The notes under the pieces were generated by a model. The model did no database searches. It saw nothing but the letters and a program-made list of their open reading frames with translations, and was not told the origin of the DNA. From NCBI GenBank assembly GCA_040882845.1, contig JBBEAM010000009.1:62001-126000 (forward strand): a stretch of 64,000 nucleotides of DNA, read 5' to 3'. The translations under genes and the position numbers were made by a program. The stretch's first letter is position 1. The number at the start of each line of letters is the position of its first letter. The DNA comes from JBBEAM01 sp040882845. GTDB taxonomy: Bacteria > Pseudomonadota > Alphaproteobacteria > Kiloniellales > DSM-21159. This document shows positions 53,900 through 61,519 of the stretch, piece by piece.

Positions 53900-54442
53900 C
53901 TACTTCGCCTTATCGTTATCGGCCGCGCGCGCGATGGCCGCTTCGATCATACGGTGCGCCTCGCCCGGCTCGCCCCAATGCTTGACGTCGACCCACTTGC
54001 CGCTTTCCAGGTCCTTGTAGTGGGCGAAGAAGTGCGCGATCTGCCGGGTCAGGATATCCGGCAGTTCCCGGTAGCTGTTGATGTTGCGGTAATAGGGATG
54101 CAGTTCGTCCACCGGAACCGAAAGCAGCTTCTCGTCCTGACCCTTCTCGTCATCCATGATCAGCACGCCGACTGGCCGCGCCCGGATGATCGCGCCGGGC
54201 ACCACCGGATGCGGGCCGGCGACCAGGACATCGACCGGATCGCCGTCGTCGGACAGCGTGTGCGGGATGAAGCCGTAATTGCAGGGATAGAACATCGAGG
54301 TATGCAGGAAGCGGTCGACGAACATCGCGCCGGAGTCCTTGTCCAGCTCGTACTTCACCGGATCGCTGCCGATCGGAACCTCGATGACGACATTCACTTC
54401 GAATGGCGGATTGCGCCCGACGGATACCTTTTGCAGGTCCAT
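53900..54442 (-). CDS. ppa: Inorganic pyrophosphatase
   Basis: A 180-residue family I soluble pyrophosphatase. The signature DDGDPVDVLV with its metal-binding Asp residues, the N-terminal EVNVVIEVPIGSDPVKYELDKDSGAMFVDRFL, and IIRARPVGVLIMDDEKGQDEKLL are canonical. It removes pyrophosphate from biosynthetic reactions in the cytoplasm. It is divergent from the FAD oxidoreductase gene with a 115-base gap and heads the pair with the LOG gene. Confidence 0.95.
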   Translation of the reverse strand: MDLQKVSVGRNPPFEVNVVIEVPIGSDPVKYELDKDSGAMFVDRFLHTSMFYPCNYGFIPHTLSDDGDPVDVLVAGPHPVVPGAIIRARPVGVLIMDDEKGQDEKLLSVPVDELHPYYRNINSYRELPDILTRQIAHFFAHYKDLESGKWVDVKHWGEPGEAHRMIEAAIARAADNDKAK

Positions 54443-54557
54443 TTACGTCCTTTCGAGAGCATTGCTTCCCTGGTTCGCATAGTAATACATGCCACGGGCG
54501 GAGCGGGCCAGAGACCCGAATCGGTGGACCCAGGATAGACGGAACAATGGCTGCGAT

Positions 54558-55859
54558 ATGGCGGAAGCTGTAAAGACGACCCCCTGGTGGTGGGAAGCCG
54601 CCCCGCCGGCGGAACGCGGAGACGCACTGCCCGGCAGGATCGACGTCGCCGTGATCGGCGCCGGATATACCGGCCTCAGTGCGGCGATTCAACTTGCCCG
54701 CGCAGGGCGCAGCGTCGTGGCGCTCGATGCGGAGGATCCCGGAAGCGGCGCCAGCAAGCGCAACGGCGGCATGATCGGCAGCGGCCACCGGGTCGGTCTG
54801 GCGCTGCTGGAAAAGCGCTACGGGCGCGATCGCGGCGTGGCAGTTCTCAAGGAGGGCCTGAACGCGCTCGCCTTCACCACCGGCTTCATCGAACAGGAAG
54901 GTATCGAGTGCGGATTCCGGCGCTGCGGGCGCTTCCGCGGCGCCTGGACCGCCGGCGCCTATGACGCCATGGCCCGCGAGATCGAGGAGCTGTCGCAGCT
55001 GACCGGTCTGGAAGCCGCGATGGTATCCAAGGCCGAGGTACGGAAGGAAGTCGCCACCGACAAGTACCAGGGCGGCTGCATCTACCTGCAGCACGGCGGC
55101 CTGCACCCCGGGCTGTTCCACCAGGGCCTGCTGGACAGGGCGGAGGCGGCCGGCGCCACGGTGATCGGACGCACCCCGGTGACCCGGCTGGAGAAGGACG
55201 GCAAGGGGTTCAGGCTGACGACGCCGCGCGGCACCATCGCCGCCGGGGAGGTCGTCGTCGCCACCAACGGCTACAGCGGCCCGCTGCTTGCCCACTTCCG
55301 CCGCCGCATCGTTCCGGTGCCGAGCTACGTCATCGCCACCGAAGAGCTTGGCGAGAATCGGGTCAAGGGGCTGATCCCCGGCGGGCGGATGATCGTCGAG
55401 AGCCGGGCCCGGCACTGCTATTACCGTCCTTCTCCAGATGGCAAACGCATCCTTTTCGGCGCCCGTCCGGCGGCTCATCACATCGACCCGGTCAAGGGCG
55501 GCGAGATCAACCGGCGAATTCTGGTGGACCTTTTCCCCGAGCTGAAAAGCGTCGCCGTTTCCCACGCCTGGCGCGGCAACACCGGGATGAGCTACGACGA
55601 TATACCCCATCTGGGGAAACTGGAGACCGGGCCGCTCGCCGGCGTTCACTTCGCGCTGGGCTACAGTGGCTCCGGGGTCGCCATGGCGCCCTATCTCGGC
55701 TACCGCATCGCCCACAAGCTGCTGGGCGACAGCGAGGGCGACACCGCCTTCGACGGCCTGCCGCATCCAGCAGTGCCGTTCTACTGGGGCTGGCCCTGGT
55801 TCCTGCCCTTCGTCAGCGCCTGGTACCGCATCAAGGATCTGCGCGAGGGATCCGTGTAG
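54558..55859 (+). CDS. FAD-dependent oxidoreductase, DAO/PuuB-like
   Basis: A 433-residue flavoprotein. VAVIGAGYTGLSAAIQLARAGRSVVALDAEDPGSGASKRNGGMIGSG is the FAD-binding region and resembles gamma-glutamylputrescine oxidases. The C-terminal segment HFALGYSGSGVAMAPYLGYRIAHKLLG is typical of the DAO fold. It begins with an aromatic stretch (TTPWWWEAAPP) also common in that family. ATG 54558 is selected because upstream sequence is antisense to noncoding DNA and lacks similarity. The nitrilase-family gene 51 bases downstream could process the product; the substrate is probably an amine or N-substituted amino acid. Confidence 0.75.
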   Translation: MAEAVKTTPWWWEAAPPAERGDALPGRIDVAVIGAGYTGLSAAIQLARAGRSVVALDAEDPGSGASKRNGGMIGSGHRVGLALLEKRYGRDRGVAVLKEGLNALAFTTGFIEQEGIECGFRRCGRFRGAWTAGAYDAMAREIEELSQLTGLEAAMVSKAEVRKEVATDKYQGGCIYLQHGGLHPGLFHQGLLDRAEAAGATVIGRTPVTRLEKDGKGFRLTTPRGTIAAGEVVVATNGYSGPLLAHFRRRIVPVPSYVIATEELGENRVKGLIPGGRMIVESRARHCYYRPSPDGKRILFGARPAAHHIDPVKGGEINRRILVDLFPELKSVAVSHAWRGNTGMSYDDIPHLGKLETGPLAGVHFALGYSGSGVAMAPYLGYRIAHKLLGDSEGDTAFDGLPHPAVPFYWGWPWFLPFVSAWYRIKDLREGSV

Positions 55860-55910
55860 TTCGACAAACCCGGGGCGACTGGGCCAGACTGGCGGCCAAG
55901 GAGGAAAACC

Positions 55911-56765
55911 ATGAGCGAGAAATTCACCGTCGGCCTGATTCAGAACTGCGCCACACCGGACACCGGGGCCAACGTCGCCGAGACCGTGGAGATGACCCGC
56001 GCGGCCGCCGCCGAGGGGGCGGAACTGGTAATCACCCCGGAGTACTTCACCGGCCTCGACACCGACGGCGCGACCATCGTCGCCCCGGCCTTCCCGGAGG
56101 AGGGGCATCCCGCCCTGCCCGCCTTCACGGCGCTGGCCAGGGAGCTCGGCATCGTCATCCAGCTCGGCTCCCTGGCGATCGCGCGCGGCGATGGCAAGAA
56201 CTTCAACCGCGGCTACCTGATCGGCCGTAGCGGCAAGATCGAAGCTCGCTATGACAAGATCTGCCTGTTCGACGTCGACCTCGCCGGCGGCGAGAGCTAC
56301 CGCGAATCCAACACCATCGCCGGCGGCGCGGAGGCGGTCCTGGCGGAAACGCCCTGGGGACCGCTCGGCATGACCATCTGCTACGACCTCCGCTTTCCGC
56401 AGATCTACCGCAGCCTGGCCCAGGCCGGTGCCCGCTACCTCACCGTGCCCGCCGCCTTCACCAAGACCACCGGAGAGGCGCACTGGCATATCCTCAACCG
56501 CGCCCGCGCGATCGAGAACTCGGCCTATGTCTTCGCGCCCTGCCAGTGCGGCACCCACGCCGGCGGCGCAAAGAGCTTCGGTCATTCCCTGGTGGTTGCC
56601 CCCTGGGGCGAAGTGCTGGCCGACGGTGGCGAGGCGCCCGGCGTGGTCACCGCCGAGATCGATCCGGCCGAGGTCGAGAAAGCGCGTGGCATGATTCCGG
56701 CCTGGGGCCAGAAGCCGAGCTTCGAACTTGGCCGGCCGAACCGGATCCAGCTGGCCGGCGAGTAG
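55911..56765 (+). CDS. Carbon-nitrogen hydrolase (nitrilase superfamily)
   Basis: A 284-residue amidase with the Glu-Lys-Cys triad: Glu44 (ITPEYFTG), Lys116 (RYDKICLFDV) and Cys157 (GMTICYDLRFPQ). The subgroup resembles Nit1/Nit2-type omega-amidases and deaminated-glutathione amidases; GESYRESNTIAGG agrees. Cytoplasmic hydrolysis of a small amide is expected. AGGAGG lies upstream of ATG 55911. It is codirectional with the FAD oxidoreductase and its stop abuts the convergent phytanoyl-CoA dioxygenase gene directly. Confidence 0.85.
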   Translation: MSEKFTVGLIQNCATPDTGANVAETVEMTRAAAAEGAELVITPEYFTGLDTDGATIVAPAFPEEGHPALPAFTALARELGIVIQLGSLAIARGDGKNFNRGYLIGRSGKIEARYDKICLFDVDLAGGESYRESNTIAGGAEAVLAETPWGPLGMTICYDLRFPQIYRSLAQAGARYLTVPAAFTKTTGEAHWHILNRARAIENSAYVFAPCQCGTHAGGAKSFGHSLVVAPWGEVLADGGEAPGVVTAEIDPAEVEKARGMIPAWGQKPSFELGRPNRIQLAGE

Positions 56766-57623
56766 CTAGCCGAGATAGTCCCGCAGCCAGCCGCTGCGGT
56801 AGCCGTCCCGGGTCCAGAGGATCGGGAAGAAGCTCTCCTCCATCCGCGTCTCGCCGGCCCGCTTGTAGCGGCTGTAGACCGCACTGCGAATCGTCGGGTG
56901 ATGCTCGGCGTCGGAGCGCATGCAATGGGCGACCACGGAGCGCCGTGGCGTAGTCCCCCGGTTCGGGCCGGAGCCATGCCAGGTGCGGCCGTGGTGGAAG
57001 ACGACCCCGCCGCGCGGCACTTCGATGGGCACCACTTCGACACTGTCGGCACCGGCCGCCGCCGCGGCCCGCTTCAGGTCGGACTTCTCGTCCTCGGGCG
57101 CGTGGAACTGTTCGATCTTACCGGAGAGATCCCAAAGGTGGGAGCCGCGCACATACTCGATGGTGCCACCGGCGGCGCTGGTGTCGTCCAGGGCCATCCA
57201 GCAGGTCGCCATGGCCTGGGGTCGGATCCAGTCCTGGTAGCTGTCGTCCTGGTGAAACCCCAGGGATTTCGCCCCTGGCGGCTTCCAGATCACATTGTCC
57301 TGGTTGATTCGGGCGCCCGGCCAGTCCATCAGCAGCGCGATCCAGCGGCCAACCGCCTCGTCGAGCACCGCCCCGGCCACCGCGCGGTCGGCCTTCCAGG
57401 CATTGCAGATCTGACGCGTTAATCCAGGATCGTCCCGCCCCTCGCGCCAGTTCCACTCGTCGGGCTGCAATCCGGCCTCGAAGTCGCCGCGAAACAACGG
57501 CGCAAAACGCGCCGCGATGGCCTCGGCCCGGGCAGGGTCGAGGAAGCGCTCGACGATCAGGAAGCCGTCGCGCGCAAAATCCGCAATCTGTTCCGGCGCG
57601 GGATCCAGCATGAGCTTTCCCAT
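56766..57623 (-). CDS. Phytanoyl-CoA dioxygenase (PhyH) family protein
   Basis: A 285-residue Fe(II)/2-oxoglutarate dioxygenase. The metal facial triad is His124 and Asp126 (GFHQDDSYQDWI) with distal His216 (FHHGRTWHGSGPN); the Arg in TPRRSVVAHC probably binds 2-oxoglutarate. Bacterial members hydroxylate diverse small molecules, including ectoine and alkylphosphonates, so the substrate cannot be named. The EamA gene follows with no intergenic bases (stop to start: PhyH start 57623, EamA stop 57624), so the transporter gene lies upstream in the same transcript. Confidence 0.82.
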   Translation of the reverse strand: MGKLMLDPAPEQIADFARDGFLIVERFLDPARAEAIAARFAPLFRGDFEAGLQPDEWNWREGRDDPGLTRQICNAWKADRAVAGAVLDEAVGRWIALLMDWPGARINQDNVIWKPPGAKSLGFHQDDSYQDWIRPQAMATCWMALDDTSAAGGTIEYVRGSHLWDLSGKIEQFHAPEDEKSDLKRAAAAAGADSVEVVPIEVPRGGVVFHHGRTWHGSGPNRGTTPRRSVVAHCMRSDAEHHPTIRSAVYSRYKRAGETRMEESFFPILWTRDGYRSGWLRDYLG

Positions 57624-58493
57624 CTAGCCTCCGAAGGACGCCAGGGCGGCGACGCCGCCGACGATCGTCAGGATGCCGCCCCATTGCCCCCAGGTCATCG
57701 CCTCGCGCAGGATCAGCCGGGCGAGCAGCACGGTGATCGCCGAGAAGCTGGAGGCGACGACGACGGTCAGCGCCGCACCGATCCCGCTGCTGCCATAGAC
57801 CAGGGCCAGGTAGGCGCCGCCGTCGAGGATGCCCTGGAGCAGCAGCAGCGGCGTCCAGCGCAGCGGCACCGCCGGAAGGCGGCGGCTCTGCAGCAGCAAA
57901 AAGGCGACGGCGAAGGCGAGGCTGAGCCAGCGCGCCAGGATCACCGTCTGCCACTCCCCGTAGATCGGCGTCGCGTACTGCGCCCCGGCGACGCCAAGGG
58001 CGAAACCGACCGCCGATCCCAAGGAGATGATCACGGTCTTGCGCAGCGCCGCCGGCGTGAACTCATTGCCGTCCTCGAAGGACTTGCTGGCGCGCGACAC
58101 CACCACCACTCCGGCGAGCACCAGCAGCATCAAGCCCCACTGCAGCGGCGTCGGACGGACACCCAGCGTCACGGCGATCAGCAGGTTGAGCGCCGGATAG
58201 CTGCCGACGATCGGGGCGACGATGGTCACCGGACCTCGGCTCAGTCCCCAGTACAGCAGCAGGGTTCCGGCCATGATTCCGACCCCGGCGAGCAGCAGCA
58301 GCTCGGCACCCTGGAAGGTCCAGTCGAAGCGCAGGCCCATCGCCAGCGCGGCGCCGGTCAGTACCACGCCGGACATCAGCAGCATGCCGACCAGGGCCAC
58401 GGCATGGCCCATCGCCCGCCCGGTGAAGCGGGCGATGAAGTCGGCCGTGCCCCAGCCGAATGCGGTCATCAAGCCCCAGGTGGCGGGCCCCAT
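57624..58493 (-). CDS. EamA/DMT family transporter
   Basis: A 289-residue membrane protein with about ten hydrophobic segments in two repeated EamA halves (WGLMTAFGWGTADFIARFTGRAMGHAVALVGMLL; VSLGSAVGFALGVAGAQYATPIYGEW). Drug/metabolite transporters usually export small metabolites. It is the first gene of a two-gene unit with the PhyH dioxygenase, which suggests that the dioxygenase product or substrate is carried; this is inferred from context only. Divergent from the unknown gene at 58610. Confidence 0.82.
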   Translation of the reverse strand: MGPATWGLMTAFGWGTADFIARFTGRAMGHAVALVGMLLMSGVVLTGAALAMGLRFDWTFQGAELLLLAGVGIMAGTLLLYWGLSRGPVTIVAPIVGSYPALNLLIAVTLGVRPTPLQWGLMLLVLAGVVVVSRASKSFEDGNEFTPAALRKTVIISLGSAVGFALGVAGAQYATPIYGEWQTVILARWLSLAFAVAFLLLQSRRLPAVPLRWTPLLLLQGILDGGAYLALVYGSSGIGAALTVVVASSFSAITVLLARLILREAMTWGQWGGILTIVGGVAALASFGG

Positions 58494-58609
58494 ATCCCCC
58501 TCGCGAAATCCGAAATGTTCGCATACAAGCTAGCGGCGGCCCCGGCATTGAGCCAGCCTTCCAGCCGACCTAACCTCTTCCCGCCACGCCATGAAACCAA
58601 GGAGGCGCA

Positions 58610-59197
58610 ATGTCCGCCGAGGTGCTGCTCCACGAAGCGCAGCAGGAAGCTCTGAAGGCCAGTTTTCTCGGCTGGCAGTGCCGGGTGCGCCAGATCGCGA
58701 TGCGCCAGGAGGATGGCAAACCCAGCCCCGGCATCTGCCCGGAGGTGATCCTGCCCGGCGCGGAGGAACCGCTCGGCGCAATCATCACGCTGATCCATCC
58801 GCAGGACCCTTATGAGACCACGATGCACTTCCAGCACATGGTCAAGCAGACACACGATCCGCGCGAGCGTCTGGAATCCGCCCTGAAGCTGCTGAGTTCC
58901 ACCTACTACCAGGACAGTCCCAGCTTCAGCGATCTGATAACCGCGCTGTTCCGGCCCGGCTCGGAAGGCGGCGAACGGATTGCCAGGGCCGAAGCCTGTA
59001 CCCTGCATTTCGCGCAGTTCAGCCAGAGCTTCACCCTGCCCTGCGAAGTGCGGCGGCTGACCCGGCAGGATCCCTTCTTCCAGGCGACCTTCTGGCACAA
59101 TTCGCTGTTCAACGAAGGTCTGTCCGAGGAGTCCCTGATCCTCGGCTTCAAGCCGGACTGGGCACGGGCCGAATCCGATCCGCCGCCGGCAGTCTAG
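58610..59197 (+). CDS. Conserved hypothetical protein, unknown function
   Basis: A 195-residue soluble protein with a strong ribosome-binding site (AAGGAGG five bases upstream of the ATG). It has no signal peptide or membrane segment. Visible features are VRQIAMRQEDGKPSPGICPEV near the N-terminus, a central mixed segment (LIHPQDPYETTMHFQHMVKQTHDPRERLESALKLLSSTYYQ) and a C-terminal LILGFKPDWARAESD. I do not recognise the family. It is a lone gene between a divergent transporter and a convergent aldolase, so context gives no role. Confidence 0.7.
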   Translation: MSAEVLLHEAQQEALKASFLGWQCRVRQIAMRQEDGKPSPGICPEVILPGAEEPLGAIITLIHPQDPYETTMHFQHMVKQTHDPRERLESALKLLSSTYYQDSPSFSDLITALFRPGSEGGERIARAEACTLHFAQFSQSFTLPCEVRRLTRQDPFFQATFWHNSLFNEGLSEESLILGFKPDWARAESDPPPAV

Positions 59198-59206
59198 GGA
59201 AAGGTT

Positions 59207-59986
59207 CTACTCGCGGTAACTGGGGTCGCGGCGGTCGAGCAGCCGTAGCAGGGCACCCCACTCGCTGCGGGTCTCGTCCTCCTCGACACTGCCGTCGCCG
59301 GTTTCCCACTGCTTGGCGGTGTGTTCGCTAACCGCCTCGTAGAGCTTGTTGACCGGCTGGCCCGCGGCGCGGGTGTCGATCTGCACCTGGCAGGCCTGCT
59401 CCAGATAGTACATCCGGCCGAAGGCTTCGGAGACGTTGCGCCCGCAGGTCAGCAGGCCGTGGTTGCGCAGGATCATGGCGTTCCTGTCGCCGAGATCGGC
59501 AACCAGACGCGCCCGCTCGTCGAGGTCCAGGGCGATGCCCTCGTAGTCGTGATAGGCGAGGCGGTTGTAGAACTGCAGCCCGCCCTGGGTGATCGGCAGC
59601 AGGCCTTCCTCGAGGCAGGAAACGGCGACGCCGAAGCGGCTGTGGGTATGCACCACGCAGCGCACGTCCTGACGGGCGGCATGAACGGCGCTATGGATCA
59701 CGTAACCCGCCTTGTTGATGCCGTAGTGGGAGGGCTCGACCTTGTTGCCGTCGAGATCGATCTTCACCAGGTTGGAGGCCTTGATCTCCTCGTAGTGCAG
59801 CCCGTAGGGGTTGATCAGAATGTGATGTCCCTCGCCGGGCACCCGCGCCGTGATGTGATTGTAGATCAGGTCGGTCCAGCCGAAGTGATCGATCAGCCGG
59901 TAGCAGGCGGCGAGATCGCGGCGCACCTTCCACTCCTCGGCGCTCCAGGCCTGCTCGCTGGATTCGCTCGCCTGGGCAATGCTCAT
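59207..59986 (-). CDS. Class II aldolase/adducin family protein
   Basis: A 259-residue protein with zinc ligands of the class II aldolase fold: IYNHITARVPGEGHHILINPYG, VVHTHSRFGVAVSC and AMILRNHGLLTCG. Members act as fuculose-phosphate-type aldolases or decarboxylases. Bacterial proteins of this length with the WSAEEWKVRRDLAACYRLIDHFGWTDLIYNHI N-terminus are usually uncharacterised. It overlaps the metA stop by four bases, so it is probably cotranscribed after metA; a methionine-salvage role (MtnB-like) is possible but unproved. Confidence 0.82.
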   Translation of the reverse strand: MSIAQASESSEQAWSAEEWKVRRDLAACYRLIDHFGWTDLIYNHITARVPGEGHHILINPYGLHYEEIKASNLVKIDLDGNKVEPSHYGINKAGYVIHSAVHAARQDVRCVVHTHSRFGVAVSCLEEGLLPITQGGLQFYNRLAYHDYEGIALDLDERARLVADLGDRNAMILRNHGLLTCGRNVSEAFGRMYYLEQACQVQIDTRAAGQPVNKLYEAVSEHTAKQWETGDGSVEEDETRSEWGALLRLLDRRDPSYRE

Positions 59987-60936
59987 GGGACTCTCCTCAG
60001 TTCCACCTGCTCGCCCGCGCCACCGCCGATATTGGCGAGATCGAAGGGCGTGGTCTGATAGACCTCGTTGATCCAGTTCGCCACCATCAGATGCGCGAAA
60101 GACCGCCAGGAGTTGATTGGCGTCTGGCTCGGATCGTCTTTGGGAAAGTAGTTCCTGGGGACCTGGATCGGCAAATCGGCGCCGATGTCGCGCTCGTACT
60201 CCTCCTTCAGAGTCGTCGCGTCGTACTCCAGGTGGTTGAACATGTAGATCTGGCGGTGCGCTTCATCCTCGACCAGGCAGATGCCCGCGTCTTCGGCCTC
60301 GGCAAGGATCCTGAGGTCGGGGTGCTTGACGATATCCTCGCGGTGAACCTCGGTATAGCGCGACACCGGAATGTTGAAGACGTCGTTGAAGCCGCGCAGC
60401 AGCGGCCGCCCGTCGCTCACCACGCGGTGCGGATAGACACCGAACATCTTCTCCGGCAGCTCGTACTTGGGCACGCCATGGAAGTGGTGCATCGCCGCCT
60501 GGGCGCCCCAGCAGATGTCGAAGGAGCTGTGGACGTTGGTCTGGGTCCAATCGAAGATCCCGCAGAGCTCGTCCCAGTAGGTTACCTCCTCGAAGGGCAG
60601 CTTTTCGATCGGCGCCCCGGTGACGATCAGGCCGTCGAACTTGCGGTTCTTGACCTCTTCCCAGGTCTGATAGAAGGAGGCCATATGCTCGCGCGGCGTA
60701 TTCTTGGGGTCGTGCGAGGAGAGGAACAGCAGCGACAGCTCGATCTGCAGCGGCGTCGCGCCGAGCAGCCGCGCGAACTGCGTCTCCGTCTTGATCTTCT
60801 GGGGCATCAGATTGAGCAGCGCGATTTCCAGCGGACGCACATCCTGGCGGATCGCGTCGCTTTCGCGAATCAGCGGCACGCCCTCCTGCTCGAGGGTCTT
60901 GGCCGCGGGAAGATCGTTGGCGATTTTTATCGGCAT
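59983..60936 (-). CDS. metA: Homoserine O-acetyltransferase (MetA family)
   Basis: A 317-residue MetA family enzyme catalysing the first committed step of methionine synthesis. The nucleophile is Cys142 (SSFDICWGAQAAMHHF), with the conserved YTEVHRED and HLEYD segments. Position 111 is Glu (GAPIEKLPFEEV); work on this family links Glu111 to acetyl-CoA use and Gly111 to succinyl-CoA use, so acetyl transfer is predicted despite the usual succinyltransferase name. It starts the metA-aldolase unit. The upstream region to 61041 shows no convincing SAM riboswitch. Confidence 0.88.
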   Translation of the reverse strand: MPIKIANDLPAAKTLEQEGVPLIRESDAIRQDVRPLEIALLNLMPQKIKTETQFARLLGATPLQIELSLLFLSSHDPKNTPREHMASFYQTWEEVKNRKFDGLIVTGAPIEKLPFEEVTYWDELCGIFDWTQTNVHSSFDICWGAQAAMHHFHGVPKYELPEKMFGVYPHRVVSDGRPLLRGFNDVFNIPVSRYTEVHREDIVKHPDLRILAEAEDAGICLVEDEAHRQIYMFNHLEYDATTLKEEYERDIGADLPIQVPRNYFPKDDPSQTPINSWRSFAHLMVANWINEVYQTTPFDLANIGGGAGEQVELRRVP

Positions 60937-61041
60937 TACAGACCGTTAAATAAGGAAAGCCTGCGCCGCCGCAAAGTCCGGAATCGTCCAAATACCTGTG
61001 CTTGACGCAGCGGTCTCAGTTCTAGCCCCTGACGCGCCAAG

Positions 61042-61072
61042 AAAAAAGCCCCGCGGGAGGTTCCGCGGGGCC
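61042..61072 (-). terminator. Rho-independent terminator of the glutamate-synthase-like operon
   Basis: On the minus strand a nine-base perfect GC stem (arms 61063-61071 and 61048-61056) with a six-base loop is followed by six Us (61042-61047). It lies 24 bases past the stop of the 136-residue protein gene. Confidence 0.9.
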
Positions 61073-61095
61073 AGCTTCGACAGACAGCTTACGGA

Positions 61096-61506
61096 TTAGA
61101 ACTTCCTGTAAGCCTTATTCAGCTCGACCATCGGGTGGCGCTTGGACATCTGGAACTTGATCAGCATCTCCCGCGCGATCATGTCGCGATCCTGCTGATT
61201 GTCCGGCAGCGCCATGTCCTCGGGAATGCTGACCCAGCCGTTGATGTTGCGGTCGAAGACCGCCGGGCGGCCTTCCTCGTAGCCCATGTGGACGTCCTCG
61301 AGCCAGTTGAGGTCGTCCCAGCCCATGGTCTCGATGTAGGTCTTCAGGAAGGGCGTGAGCTTGTTGTAGTCGGGCAGCAGATTGACATCGTAGCGGTAGC
61401 CGATGTGCTGTCCGATTTCCTTCTCGCGCGCCGAGTCCAGGCCGTCGCCCTTGATGAACTGATCGACGTCCTTGATCTCGCTGCCCTTGTAGCTCGTTCC
61501 AGCCAT
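61096..61506 (-). CDS. 136-residue unknown protein in glutamate-synthase-like operon
   Basis: A small soluble protein without signal peptide or membrane segment. Visible features are an N-terminal SYKGSEIKDVDQFIKGDGLDS, an aromatic/acidic middle (YIETMGWDDLNWLEDVHMGYEEGRP) and a basic end (KFQMSKRHPMVELNKAYRKF). It has no Cys. I do not recognise the family. AGGAG precedes ATG 61506; the gene lies 13 bases after the FMN subunit gene and before a strong terminator, so it is cotranscribed and may be an accessory subunit or regulator of that enzyme. Confidence 0.7.
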   Translation of the reverse strand: MAGTSYKGSEIKDVDQFIKGDGLDSAREKEIGQHIGYRYDVNLLPDYNKLTPFLKTYIETMGWDDLNWLEDVHMGYEEGRPAVFDRNINGWVSIPEDMALPDNQQDRDMIAREMLIKFQMSKRHPMVELNKAYRKF

Positions 61507-61519
61507 CTCTCGTCTCCTT

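Noticed and set aside
54150..56585. 811-residue minus-strand frame opposite the FAD oxidoreductase and amidase
   Set aside because: Covers two convincing plus-strand genes and part of ppa; no domain seen.
60937..61041. Possible SAM-II riboswitch upstream of metA
   Set aside because: Alphaproteobacterial metA leaders often carry SAM-II, and a CTGCG/CGCAG pairing is possible here, but the conserved SAM-II core (GATTT element and the AAAGCTAAA-like pseudoknot strand) is not present.
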